Shown here: positions 52,355 to 61,038 of the stretch, one piece after another
Position numbering within the stretch: the stretch's first letter is position 1
Layout: every line of letters starts with the position of its first letter
Source: Levilactobacillus lindianensis
Lineage (GTDB): Bacteria; Bacillota; Bacilli; Lactobacillales; Lactobacillaceae
DNA length: 64,000 bases
NCBI RefSeq assembly: GCF_003946095.1
Contig: NZ_RHOD01000003.1
Span: 62,001-126,000, forward strand
Reading direction: 5' to 3'
Position numbers and translations under genes: made by a program
Notes under the pieces: generated by a model
Told to the model about the DNA's origin: nothing
Database searches by the model: none
The model's input: the letters and a program-made list of their open reading frames with translations, nothing else

Positions 52355-53043
52355 AATCGTTGCTCCTTGAGTTGTTGCTGGAGATCGTGGCGTTCTAAGT
52401 TTAGAGCATCAATTTCACTCTGCAGAGCCGTCACCGCTGCCGATTGGGTATCGTCGATGAACTGGTCGTAGAAGTTGGCTTCCGGATCGTAGACGTCATA
52501 GTGTTGGTGGCGTTTTTTCAGTTCCTGATAGAGGCGCTCGGTACTGTATTGTTTGAGTCCGGTGGCCATTTGTTTGGCCTTGCCGACTTCTCGGGCCTGT
52601 GAGGCAATGAACCGGGTGGTTAGTTCGGATTCAGAAACCTGCAGTTCTTGGCGACGAGGTGGACGGACAACGGTCAGATAGCCCGGCGTGCTGGGAGTTT
52701 CCGTGGCGGTTGCAAGCATTTCCTTATTGAAAGGTCGGTAAATCAGCACCCCAATATGGGCGGGGATCTCGTCAGCGACTGCCTGATAGAGCTTTAATGG
52801 CAAAACAAAATAGTTGTAGTGGCCCACAAAGGAGAGCTTGGCCTTGGAGTGAAAGTCGGATTTGGTGACCTTGAGTTCATAACACCGCCACTCAATTTCG
52901 CCACTCGACAGTTCTTGATAACTCAGGGTATCCACGATGCCTTGATCGGCGGGCATCGTGACCTCTTCGACGGCAAAGGCCCCTGCTTCACGACAATAGG
53001 CGTAGAGGGTGTTTTCTAGTTCAAGTGTTAATTTTGTTTTCAT
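52351..53043 (-). CDS. PD-(D/E)XK nuclease-fold protein, MmcB-like, 230 aa
   Basis: Residues 26-80 have the layout of a restriction-endonuclease fold: EEVTMPADQGIVDTLSY with Asp38, then CYELKVTKSDFHSK with the ELK (E56-x-K58) motif, then SFVGHYNYFVLP, matching the MmcB/DUF group of DNA repair-like proteins. The C-terminal 70 residues are a long helix (QSEIDALNLERHDLQQQLKEQ), likely coiled coil. The start overlaps the helicase gene stop (TGATG) and its stop overlaps the sce7725-like start. A DNA-acting partner to the helicase is the inference. Confidence 0.6.
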   Translation of the reverse strand: MKTKLTLELENTLYAYCREAGAFAVEEVTMPADQGIVDTLSYQELSSGEIEWRCYELKVTKSDFHSKAKLSFVGHYNYFVLPLKLYQAVADEIPAHIGVLIYRPFNKEMLATATETPSTPGYLTVVRPPRRQELQVSESELTTRFIASQAREVGKAKQMATGLKQYSTERLYQELKKRHQHYDVYDPEANFYDQFIDDTQSAAVTALQSEIDALNLERHDLQQQLKEQRL

Positions 53044-55403
53044 CAGGATACCTCCGGATGCCAGAAATTATGAACGGCACTGGTGAGTTGTTCCGGTCGG
53101 TAGAGCCGCTGGAAGTGTTGCCAGTGTTGGGGATACAGGTGTGTGTAGCGGGGACTGCTGAAACGCTGATCCATGAGGAGAATGATGCCGACGTCTTTGG
53201 ACCCGCGAATCAGTCGACCCGCAGCTTGGAAGACGTTGTTCAGACCGGGTAGTTGATAGGCAAACGCGAAACCTTGATGTGACTGTTGGTCGAAGTAATC
53301 CCGTAGCAAGTCCGTTTCAGGATTGATACCCGGGAGTCCCACGCTGACGACGCCGACGCCAATCAGACGGTCGGCCTTGAGATCAATTCCTTCCGCGAAG
53401 ATCCCACCCAAGAGGGCAAACCCGACCAGCGTGGTTTGCGGATTGGCGGTGAAGCTTGCCAAAAAGGCGGCTCGATCGGCTTCGGCCATCTGCGCCTGTT
53501 GGACGACCGTTTTTAAGTGCGGGTACGCCATCGAAAAGGCTTGGCTGACGTCGAGAAGGTAGTGGTAGGACGGCAGAAAGATCAGATAGTTTCCCGTCTT
53601 ACCATCGACTAAGGTCTTGATGGCCAAGAGAATATTGGCGAGGTTGGCGTCACGTTGTTTATAGGTTGTTTGAATGTAGTTTGTGACAAAGATGGCCTGA
53701 TGCTGGGGCTTGAACGGTGAGGTAAGTTGATAGGCCAGGCTATCCTCGTCACCGCCCAGGACGCGTTGATAATAGTCCATGGGTGAGAGGGTGGCTGAGA
53801 AGAGAACTGCCCCGTGACCCAGAGCCAGACTATCTGACAGGAAAGCACTGGGATCGAGACAGAGCTGTTTGAGCGTGATGTTGCCATCTGCGATGGTGAG
53901 TCGCATACGGTAGGTGTCGTCGTAGTAGTCGCCGATCCGTTGATAGCTGATAGCCGCAAAATAGTAATCCAGAATAGCTTGGGTAAAAGGGGTGTGCGGT
54001 TGGTCGACGAGCCAGTCATGAATGGCCTCCACCAGTCGGCTGAGATCGTGGTCGATTGCCTCGGGAGGTGTTAGGAAGGTACTGTCATCGCGGCCGTCGG
54101 CCAGGAGTGGGGCCGCAATATCACTAAAGGTGGCCCGGAGATCTTGTAGGCGCCGGCGTAGCTTCGGCGTGGCTTGATCCAGGTCACGACTTTGTTCGAT
54201 GAGCTGATCGAGGGGCCGTGTGGTCAACTCAGCGGAGTACATATCGCGCGACCGGCTGACCAAGTTGTGGGCCTCATCGATCAGAAAGAAGTTGTCGGGA
54301 TCCTCAGTCGTGAAGAACCGTTGTAAGTGGACTTGGGGATCGAAGAGGTAGTTGTAGTCGCCAATGATGACATCACAAAAGAGGCTTGCATCCAATTGAA
54401 ATTCAAAGGGATCAAGGGTGTGTTTGCGGGCGTAAGCTTCAATCACGGGGCGAGTCAGCTGATCGTTATTTTGAATCAGATCTAAGAGAGCTGGCTTTAG
54501 TCGATCGTAATAGCCTAACATGTAAGGATTTTCTTCGGGTAACAGGTCGGCCTCTTCGGGAAAGGTGATCTTGGCCTTGGCCGTCAGGGTGATACTCTTG
54601 AGCAATAGGCCTTGAGAGGCCATGAGATCGAGGGCTTCTTCGGCGACGGATCGGGTACTCTGTTTGGCAGTCAGATAGAAGATTCGCTGGATGATGCCTT
54701 CACCAATGGCTTTAATCGTGGGGAAAAGTGTTGAAATGGTTTTCCCAGTCCCGGTTGGTGCTTCGGCGAAGAGGCGTTTGTTGGTGAGAATCGTCTTGTA
54801 AACGGCGACGGCAAGCTCGCGTTGCCCCGGTCGATACTGGCCGAAGGGGAAGGTGAGCTGCTGAATGGTGGGGTCGCGACGATCACGGAGGTCCGCTCGG
54901 AATTTGAGCCAGGTAACGTACTCGTCGATGACTTTGTCAAAAAACGCCTGGGCTTCCTGTCGCGTGATGGTCTGATCCGTTTGTGTGGTGGTTTCCGTGT
55001 TCGTTTGAAAGTAGGTCAGGGTGAGCTTGACCTGATCCAAGTCGGGCTCGTGGTCCATCAAGAGGTAAGCGTAAAGCTTAACTTGTCCCCAATAAAGGGT
55101 GAGAGTGTTCGTGCTAAGGTTGGCAAAGACAGTTTCCGAGGTCTTGATTTCCTCGATACTGGCCTGGTCACCCGTTAACGTCACGCCGTCTGCGCTTCCA
55201 TGAAGCAGGTACTCATTGTCGTTGAGCGTGAGCGTCTTATCCAGATAGTATTCCTTCTGGTAGTCGGCACCACGCTGTTTCTGTAGGCGACGATGGATGC
55301 GGGCCCCTAACAATGCCGTATTTTGACTGTTGCTGGTCGTGCCCAGGTCGCCGGTTCGTAAAGTAAATTCGATTAATTCGCGTACCCCTAATTTGATTGG
55401 CAT
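53043..55403 (-). CDS. XPD/DinG-family helicase with N-terminal PD-(D/E)XK nuclease domain, lacking Fe-S cysteines, 786 aa
   Basis: SF2 DNA helicase. An N-terminal RecB/Cas4-like nuclease domain has D72 (HGSADGV) and E85-I-K87 (IEEIKTS). Helicase motifs: APTGTGKT at 215-222, LIDEAHN around 374-380 (DEAH), LFSATLSPMDYYQ and the C-terminal QAAGRLIRGSKDVG. In XPD/DinG relatives four cysteines between motifs I and II bind a [4Fe-4S] cluster; here all are lost (KAKIT, LL, EN, LDPFE; about residues 280-331). One Cys remains at 343. First gene of a coupled operon with two unknown proteins. Confidence 0.92.
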   Translation of the reverse strand: MPIKLGVRELIEFTLRTGDLGTTSNSQNTALLGARIHRRLQKQRGADYQKEYYLDKTLTLNDNEYLLHGSADGVTLTGDQASIEEIKTSETVFANLSTNTLTLYWGQVKLYAYLLMDHEPDLDQVKLTLTYFQTNTETTTQTDQTITRQEAQAFFDKVIDEYVTWLKFRADLRDRRDPTIQQLTFPFGQYRPGQRELAVAVYKTILTNKRLFAEAPTGTGKTISTLFPTIKAIGEGIIQRIFYLTAKQSTRSVAEEALDLMASQGLLLKSITLTAKAKITFPEEADLLPEENPYMLGYYDRLKPALLDLIQNNDQLTRPVIEAYARKHTLDPFEFQLDASLFCDVIIGDYNYLFDPQVHLQRFFTTEDPDNFFLIDEAHNLVSRSRDMYSAELTTRPLDQLIEQSRDLDQATPKLRRRLQDLRATFSDIAAPLLADGRDDSTFLTPPEAIDHDLSRLVEAIHDWLVDQPHTPFTQAILDYYFAAISYQRIGDYYDDTYRMRLTIADGNITLKQLCLDPSAFLSDSLALGHGAVLFSATLSPMDYYQRVLGGDEDSLAYQLTSPFKPQHQAIFVTNYIQTTYKQRDANLANILLAIKTLVDGKTGNYLIFLPSYHYLLDVSQAFSMAYPHLKTVVQQAQMAEADRAAFLASFTANPQTTLVGFALLGGIFAEGIDLKADRLIGVGVVSVGLPGINPETDLLRDYFDQQSHQGFAFAYQLPGLNNVFQAAGRLIRGSKDVGIILLMDQRFSSPRYTHLYPQHWQHFQRLYRPEQLTSAVHNFWHPEVS

Positions 55404-55557
55404 CCGATCGCCACCTCCTTTTGCTGATAATCAGCATACCACATTTTGCGGTCTGTTTGAACGCGTGTTCGTGATTGGTTAGCAGGTGTGAAAAGTGAGT
55501 CGCGGGGATTGGCAAAATCTATGAAATCGCTTACAATAGAGAGCGAGGTGATATTGG

Positions 55558-55824
55558 ATGAAAACAATTGGCTTTCCGCTACACGAAGAAATAACTGAAA
55601 TTGATGAAGCGTCTGCGCTTCAACGGATTTGTCAACGACACACAAGTAAAGCCACGATTAGGGTTCGTGACATCGAAATTAATCCCAGAGAACAAGTTGA
55701 GATGGCAACGCTTAGTCAGTATGGTGGGAAATTCATTCGAATCGTGACGGATGGGCCTGACGAAGCCCAACTGGCGACCGCCATTCATCAGCAGTTCGTC
55801 AAGGACCAGTATTGTGACTACTAA
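55558..55824 (+). CDS. Hypothetical protein with weak HPr-like fold resemblance, 88 aa
   Basis: The C-terminal half aligns without gaps to HPr phosphocarrier over about 40 residues (IRVRDIEINPREQVEMATL and IRIVTDGPDEAQLATAI), but there is no HARP-type active-site histidine, and the position of the regulatory Ser is Glu. If it is an HPr relative it cannot act as a phosphocarrier. The ATG follows GAGGTGATATTGG. It is divergent from the helicase operon and precedes another small gene. Confidence 0.45.
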   Translation: MKTIGFPLHEEITEIDEASALQRICQRHTSKATIRVRDIEINPREQVEMATLSQYGGKFIRIVTDGPDEAQLATAIHQQFVKDQYCDY

Positions 55825-55887
55825 GCCTTGACCCACTCGTTTGGATTCGTTAAGCTCGACTTAATGAAATGAAGCGAGGGATGCATC

Positions 55888-56091
55888 ATGAATGAAGAAC
55901 AGGTCGACAGGCTCTGTCAAATCGCCCCGAAGTATGGGCTACACTTAGCTCATAAGGGATTGATCATTACTGAAATTAACGGGCAGACCACATCATTTGA
56001 TGCGGCAACTTATATGCCTGACCAACTGATTGACATGCTGTCAAAGATTATCGCCACGCAAATGAAGGCGGACCTGTGGCAGTGGAAATAG
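55888..56091 (+). CDS. Small hypothetical protein, 67 aa
   Basis: Mixed alpha/beta product (KYGLHLAHKGLIITEINGQTTSF; DQLIDMLSKIIATQMK). GCGAGGGATGCATC precedes the ATG. I see no family. A terminator lies right after it and it is 63 bases downstream of the preceding gene, so the pair may share a transcript. Confidence 0.65.
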   Translation: MNEEQVDRLCQIAPKYGLHLAHKGLIITEINGQTTSFDAATYMPDQLIDMLSKIIATQMKADLWQWK

Positions 56092-56102
56092 CAATAGCTT
56101 AA

Positions 56103-56142
56103 AAAATTGGACCGCGACGTTTTTGTCGTGGCCCAATTTTTT
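56103..56142. terminator. Bidirectional terminator between the small genes and the 116-codon gene
   Basis: AAAATTGG...CCAATTTT with an inner CCGCGAC/GTCGTGG pairing; A and T runs flank both sides. Confidence 0.88.
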
Positions 56143-56171
56143 ATGGTTCAATGTCTATTGTTTCAAACGTG

Positions 56172-56522
56172 CTATTCTTCTTCCCAGCGATCGAAGTCCT
56201 GGGCATGGCTGGCAAGATAGGCTATGGCCTCTTGTCCGAGTTGTTGGCTTTCTTGATCAAAGTTTTGGTTGTCAGCGTCACCCTCGGCGTCAGCTTCGTC
56301 GCGTAGGAATCCCGCAGCGAGGTCTAAGTACTTGGTGCGACGGCCGATCCCATTGTCTTTAAAGAGATCGTCGAGCTTAGTCAGATCGTCCTTGGCAGCG
56401 GTAGAAACGCGCTGTGCTAGATCAGGTTGCTTACCTAATTTGATGGCGGCGTAGTCCATGAGAAAGTCGTTCATATCAACGATGATGGCCTGCCGTGCTT
56501 GCTTTTCACTTTTTTTTGCCAC
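56172..56522 (-). CDS. Hypothetical acidic protein, 116 aa
   Basis: A helical soluble protein with basic N-terminus (AKKSEKQARQAIIVDMNDFLMDYAAIKLG) and a strongly acidic C-terminus. It starts with GTG and contains an A8 run in codons 2-4 that is prone to slippage. I recognise no family. It stands alone with its own terminator. Confidence 0.65.
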   Translation of the reverse strand: MAKKSEKQARQAIIVDMNDFLMDYAAIKLGKQPDLAQRVSTAAKDDLTKLDDLFKDNGIGRRTKYLDLAAGFLRDEADAEGDADNQNFDQESQQLGQEAIAYLASHAQDFDRWEEE

Positions 56523-56712
56523 TTATGCTCACCCCTTAGTTTCATTTTAGTCATTCTAGCGAAATCACGCAATTATTCTCCTTGCGTGATTGGTGGTCGG
56601 GTTCACCGGCGATCCAATGATGTAGGAGATTACGAGGTAAAACGTTAACATATCATCGAATTAATCATGACAATAATCGTGTTTGGGTGTTAACTAACTG
56701 GTTATTAGAAAA

Positions 56713-56750
56713 TTTATACGGATTCCCCCAACATTTACCGAAAATTTACA
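56713..56750 (+). promoter_or_regulatory. PhoP box-like direct repeats upstream of pstS
   Basis: TTTATA (56713), TTTACC (56734) and TTTACA (56745), in 11-base steps with a degenerate copy at 56723. This is the spacing of Gram-positive PhoP binding sites. A -10-like TATATT follows about 20 bases later. The region 56523-56871 has no gene, and also carries two TTAAC elements that could extend the box. Confidence 0.6.
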
Positions 56751-56871
56751 CGATTGCGACGATTACTATATATTCATCGCTTAGAATCAGGGTTGTAAGT
56801 TAAGGGGAGGCATTCGGGGTGCAAGTTGACTTTGGATGGTTCTACTATCTCAAAGACATGGAGTGACAGAG

Positions 56872-57762
56872 ATGAATAAGGGATCAAAGTTAGCAATGGG
56901 GATTGCAGCAATTAGTTTGCTTTTAGTTGGGTGTGGCAAAGCCACAAGTTCAACTGGCAGTAAGGAAAGTAGCGCAGCACTTTCAGGTAAAGTGACTGCC
57001 GTGGGGTCAACGGCTTTACAACCGTTAGCTGCCAAGGCGGGGACTAACTTCACCGCTAAGAACACCAAGGTTAACTTGACCGTTCAAGGTGGGGGTTCCG
57101 GAACTGGGCTGAGCCAAGTCCAAGCCGGTGCGGTTTCGATTGGTGATTCTGACATTTTTGCCGAAGAAAAAGACGGCATCAAGGCTGACAAATTGACGGA
57201 CCATAAGGTTGCCGTCGTGGGGATGGCCCCAGTTGTCAACAAAGATTCCGGAGTTAAGAACTTAAAGATGGCACAATTGAAGCAAATCTTTACCGGTAAG
57301 ATTACCAACTGGAAGGAAGTTGGCGGTAAGGACGAGAAGATTGTTATCATCAACCGAGCACAAGGTAGTGGGACTCGTGCAACCTTTGAAAATGCCGTAT
57401 TAAAGGGCGCTGACGCTGTAAAGTCTCAAGAACAAGATTCCAACGGTGCCGTACAAAAGATCGTTTCCACGACACCAGGGGCCATCAGTTACTTGGCCTT
57501 CTCATACTTCACCAACAAGCTCCAAGCTGTTTCTATCGACAACGTTACGCCAACGGACAACAACGTTGAAACGAACAAGTGGAAGATCTGGTCTTACGAA
57601 CACATGTACACGAAGGGCACGCCTGACAAGGCAACGACTGCCTTCCTGAAGTACATGGATTCCAAGACGGTTCAAGATAGCTTGGTTAAGGACATGGGGT
57701 ACATCAGTATCCATGACATGAAAGTAACGAAGGACGCTAAGGGTGTCGTTACCCAGAACTAA
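56872..57762 (+). CDS. pstS: Phosphate ABC transporter substrate-binding lipoprotein PstS, 296 aa
   Basis: Lipobox LLLVGC (signal GSKLAMGIAAISLLLVG) anchors it outside the membrane. Phosphate-site residues appear in VGSTALQPLA, QGGGSGTGLSQV and INRAQGSGTRATFENAVL. The length is normal. ATG 56872 follows GGAG. It is the first gene of pstSCAB and is separated from pstC by a hairpin-plus-T-run, which would limit downstream expression. Confidence 0.97.
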   Translation: MNKGSKLAMGIAAISLLLVGCGKATSSTGSKESSAALSGKVTAVGSTALQPLAAKAGTNFTAKNTKVNLTVQGGGSGTGLSQVQAGAVSIGDSDIFAEEKDGIKADKLTDHKVAVVGMAPVVNKDSGVKNLKMAQLKQIFTGKITNWKEVGGKDEKIVIINRAQGSGTRATFENAVLKGADAVKSQEQDSNGAVQKIVSTTPGAISYLAFSYFTNKLQAVSIDNVTPTDNNVETNKWKIWSYEHMYTKGTPDKATTAFLKYMDSKTVQDSLVKDMGYISIHDMKVTKDAKGVVTQN

Positions 57763-57796
57763 GCATCCGGGATATATTTAGAAGATGTTGAAATGG

Positions 57797-57831
57797 GGTG
57801 AAGGTGCGGTCGAAGCACTTTCACCTTTTTT
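57797..57831 (+). terminator. Internal terminator between pstS and pstC
   Basis: GGTGAAGGTGC pairs with GCACTTTCACC (one wobble) around a 7-base loop, followed by TTTTTT. Readthrough would give more PstS than permease. Confidence 0.85.
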
Positions 57832-57850
57832 AAAAGGGGGGAGTCAACTT

Positions 57851-58804
57851 ATGGAGCAAACAAATTTTCAACTTAAGAAACAAGATACCCAATCACAGGA
57901 ATGGTCCAAACGGTTACACCACGCAACCCGAGCGACTCGCGAGGATTGGATTGGCCGGGGAATCAGTTACCTCTGTATTGGGGTAATTATCCTGGTCGTT
58001 GCGTCAATGTTGTGGTTTATCACCTCAAAAGGGATTGCCACCTTTACGCAAAATCACGTCAGCCTCTGGAAGTTCTTGTCTGGGACTGATTGGTCACCAA
58101 GTCAGGGCAAAATTGGGGCGTTACCGATGATTGTGGGGTCCTTTGCCGTGACGTTTGCCGCCGCAATTGTGGCGACACCATTCGCCGTCGGCACGGCGAT
58201 TTTCATGACAGAAATTTCACCTAACAAGGGCCGGAAGTTTCTCCAACCCGTGATTGAATTACTAGTTGGGATTCCTTCTGTGGTTTACGGGTTCATCGGG
58301 CTGGCAGTCGTCGTGCCATTCATGCGGCACTTGGTGGGCGGTTCCGGATTCGGAATTATTTCAGCCACCTTCGTGTTGTTTGTGATGGTCTTGCCAACGA
58401 TTACATCAATGACGGTGGATAGCCTGCGAGCGGTTCCTCGGTATTACAAGGAAGCTTCACTGGCTCTGGGAGCGACGCGCTGGCAGACGGTTTCTAAGGT
58501 GATTTTACGGTCGGCAACGCCCGGGATCTTAACCGCCGTGATCTTCGGGATGGCCCGGGCTTTTGGGGAAGCCTTAGCCGTTCAGATGGTGATCGGGAAT
58601 GCGGCCGTAATGCCGAAGAATTTGATCTCGGCAGCTTCAACGCTGACGAGTCAGTTAACGACTGGAATTGGGGACACCATTGATGGGACGTTACCCAATA
58701 ATGCTTTGTGGTCACTAGCTCTGATTCTGTTACTCATGTCACTATTCTTCAACGCCCTGGTACGGGTCATTGCAAAGAGGGGGCAACTCAAACATGAACG
58801 CTAA
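57851..58804 (+). CDS. pstC: Phosphate ABC transporter permease PstC, 317 aa
   Basis: Six-helix permease with an N-terminal cytoplasmic extension of about 45 residues. The EAA-type loop DSLRAVPRYYKEASLALGATRWQTV couples to PstB. The ATG follows GGGGGGAG at 57851; a longer frame upstream is not translated from a good site. It ends 11 bases into pstA. Confidence 0.95.
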   Translation: MEQTNFQLKKQDTQSQEWSKRLHHATRATREDWIGRGISYLCIGVIILVVASMLWFITSKGIATFTQNHVSLWKFLSGTDWSPSQGKIGALPMIVGSFAVTFAAAIVATPFAVGTAIFMTEISPNKGRKFLQPVIELLVGIPSVVYGFIGLAVVVPFMRHLVGGSGFGIISATFVLFVMVLPTITSMTVDSLRAVPRYYKEASLALGATRWQTVSKVILRSATPGILTAVIFGMARAFGEALAVQMVIGNAAVMPKNLISAASTLTSQLTTGIGDTIDGTLPNNALWSLALILLLMSLFFNALVRVIAKRGQLKHER

Positions 58805-59681
58805 ACGTAAAGACATGATTGCCACGGTCATCATTGATCTGATTGTCGCCATTGTGGTGGGAATTCTTTTCTTCCTATTGGCCTACATTCTCATCAAGGG
58901 GCTGCCGCATGTTAGCTGGAGTTTCTTGACGGGTGCTACAGACTCCTTTGATGGTAGCGGGGGGATTGGGGTTCAATTGTTCAATTCCTTCTACCTGTTG
59001 GTCTTGACCATGTTGATTTCTATTCCAATTTCATTGGGTGCTGGGATTTATCTGGCCGAATATGCGAAGGACAACTGGCGGACCAGCCTGATCCGATCGG
59101 CCATTGAAGTTCTTAGTTCCCTGCCATCCGTGGTCGTGGGGTTGTTCGGATTCTTACTCTTTGTGGTTAAGTTCAAGATTGGCTTTTCCGTTATCTCGGG
59201 GGCGATTGCCTTGACGTTCTTTAACTTACCGCTGTTAACGCGGAATATTGAAGAGTCGCTCAGTGCGGTGCCACGTAGTCAGCGAGAAGCTGGTTTCTCC
59301 TTGGGGCTATCTAAATGGAAGACCGAAGTGGGGATCATTCTCCCGGTGGCACTTCCTGGGATCGTAACCGGGGTGGTTCTGAGTGCTGGCCGAGTGTTTG
59401 GGGAAGCCGCTGCCTTGATTTACACGGCTGGGCAAAGCGCACCGGTCACTAACTTCGCCGATTGGAACCCAATGGATGCCGCGAGTCCGCTCAATCCATT
59501 CCGACCAGCCGAAACATTGGCTGTTCACATTTGGAAAATGAACACAGAAGGTTTAGCGAGCAATGCAGCGGCCTTGTCCGCCGCCGCTTCCGCCGTTCTG
59601 ATCATTGCCGTGTTGCTCTTTAACTTGGGTGCACGAGTTCTCGGGTCGTACCTGTATCGTCGGGTTACGGCTAGCAAGTAG
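58794..59681 (+). CDS. pstA: Phosphate ABC transporter permease PstA, 295 aa
   Basis: Six-helix permease with the family opening GGIGVQLFNSFYLL and the coupling loop ESLSAVPRSQREAGFSLGLSKWKT. ATG 58794 overlaps the end of pstC by 11 bases, after GAGGGGGCAACTC, so translation is coupled. Confidence 0.95.
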   Translation: MNAKRKDMIATVIIDLIVAIVVGILFFLLAYILIKGLPHVSWSFLTGATDSFDGSGGIGVQLFNSFYLLVLTMLISIPISLGAGIYLAEYAKDNWRTSLIRSAIEVLSSLPSVVVGLFGFLLFVVKFKIGFSVISGAIALTFFNLPLLTRNIEESLSAVPRSQREAGFSLGLSKWKTEVGIILPVALPGIVTGVVLSAGRVFGEAAALIYTAGQSAPVTNFADWNPMDAASPLNPFRPAETLAVHIWKMNTEGLASNAAALSAAASAVLIIAVLLFNLGARVLGSYLYRRVTASK

Positions 59682-59692
59682 GGGGTGTGACG

Positions 59693-60496
59693 ATGCTTAA
59701 ACAATATTCATTTGATAAGACGGCTGTTCAGACGTTTGACGCGCAGACTTCGCTGGCGCTGAAGACAGAGGACTTACAGGTCTTCTACGGCACCAATCAT
59801 GCCATGCACGATGCTAATCTGGCCTTTCCCAAGAACCAAATTACGGCGCTCATTGGGGCCTCGGGCTCTGGGAAGTCCACCTACCTGCGTTCTTTGAATC
59901 GGATGAACGATACGATCGCGACGGTGACGGGAAAGATCTGGTATCACGGGGTCGACATCAACGAGCCCAACGTGAATATCTATGAGATTCGTCGACACAT
60001 TGGGATGGTGTTTCAACGACCCAACCCGTTTGCCAAGTCTATTCGAGAAAACATTACCTACGCCTTACGGGCGAATGGGGTGAAGAACAAAGCCGAGCTA
60101 TCGGAACGTATCGAAAAGAGTTTGCGTGGGGCTGCGCTTTGGGATGAGGTGAAAGATAGCCTCGACAAGAGTGCCCTGTCCCTTTCTGGGGGGCAACAAC
60201 AACGGTTATGCATTGCCCGTTCGATTGCCATGGCACCGGATGTGTTGCTGTTGGATGAACCTTGTAGTGCCTTGGACCCGATCTCGACAGTTAAGGTTGA
60301 GGAGACGCTCCTAGAGTTGCAGAAGCAGTACACGATTATCATCGTGACGCATAACATGCAACAGGCCGCACGGATCAGTAGTCAGTGTGCGTTCTTCCAT
60401 CTCGGACACGTCATGGAATACACGCCAACCGGGACGATGTTTAGCAACCCGCAGATCCCAGTAACGCAAGACTATATTTCTGGAAGCTTTGGGTAG
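59693..60496 (+). CDS. pstB: Phosphate ABC transporter ATP-binding protein PstB, 267 aa
   Basis: ABC ATPase: Walker A GASGSGKST, Q-loop FQRPNPFAKSI (PstB-type), signature LSGGQQQRLCIARS, Walker B VLLLDEPCSALDP and H-loop ITHNMQQA-like VTHNMQQAARIS. ATG 59693 fits GTAGGGGG spacing better than GTG 59687. A terminator follows and no phoU is adjacent, although many lactic acid bacteria keep phoU after pstB. Confidence 0.97.
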   Translation: MLKQYSFDKTAVQTFDAQTSLALKTEDLQVFYGTNHAMHDANLAFPKNQITALIGASGSGKSTYLRSLNRMNDTIATVTGKIWYHGVDINEPNVNIYEIRRHIGMVFQRPNPFAKSIRENITYALRANGVKNKAELSERIEKSLRGAALWDEVKDSLDKSALSLSGGQQQRLCIARSIAMAPDVLLLDEPCSALDPISTVKVEETLLELQKQYTIIIVTHNMQQAARISSQCAFFHLGHVMEYTPTGTMFSNPQIPVTQDYISGSFG

Positions 60497-60517
60497 TTAT
60501 TTTTAGAGAGGTTAGTT

Positions 60518-60548
60518 AGGTCTGAGACAGAGGTCTCAGACCTTTTTT
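60518..60548 (+). terminator. Terminator of the pst operon
   Basis: AGGTCTGAGAC/GTCTCAGACCT with a TTTTTT tail. Confidence 0.95.
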
Positions 60549-60805
60549 GCGTTCTAAACGTCTATCGTCGAAACGTGCGACAAAAGGCTTCAACGCCGCT
60601 TACCCCCGATAGACAAGCAGTCCAATACCGAGATTATTCACCTATCGACGTTAGTGCGCTTTGACTACCCGCCTTGTGTCCCCCGTCCTTTTTTAATCAC
60701 GGCCAGCTGAAAGGTAACAAAGTAGCGAGAGTAAAGAGACTACAAAACGTTTTACTTGTTGAGGATCGCGTTGCATTGGTATTTACCAATGTTTTCAAAT
60801 GAAAA

Positions 60806-60836
60806 TTTACTAAAATAGTCTAAAAGTTTTAGTAAA
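60806..60836. promoter_or_regulatory. Upstream LacI-type inverted repeat of the symporter-sulfatase operon
   Basis: TTTACTAAAA and TTTTAGTAAA are perfect 10-base inverted arms 11 bases apart, about 70 bases upstream of the -35. Core matches the gal operator. Confidence 0.5.
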
Positions 60837-60903
60837 AGGATGCACGTCCTGATTTAACGGGATTTACAGTTCTTAAAAGACCAGTGATCTGGTCAAAATG
60901 TAA

Positions 60904-60932
60904 TTGACAGCGCTTTCATAGCTCGGTATGAT
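60904..60932 (+). promoter_or_regulatory. Promoter with overlapping cre site for the symporter-sulfatase operon
   Basis: TTGACA (60904-60909), 17 bases, TATGAT (60927-60932): a near-consensus promoter. TGACAGCGCTTTCA (60905-60918) matches the CcpA cre consensus at every defined position and overlaps the -35, so strong catabolite repression is expected. Confidence 0.85.
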
Positions 60933-61024
60933 TCTAGTATCAAGACGGCAGTTTAGCCATTATTTGTTGGCAAAAGTGCAGTAGGAAGGTGAATGTTCGG
61001 CCAGATTATTATCGGAAGTTATTA

Positions 61025-61038
61025 AGTAAAGTTTTAGT
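61025..61038. promoter_or_regulatory. Second LacI-type operator in the symporter leader
   Basis: AGTAAA-GT-TTTAGT is nearly the gal operator sequence. It lies 93 bases downstream of the -10, in the long leader before the symporter gene, and could pair with the upstream site by looping. Confidence 0.5.
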
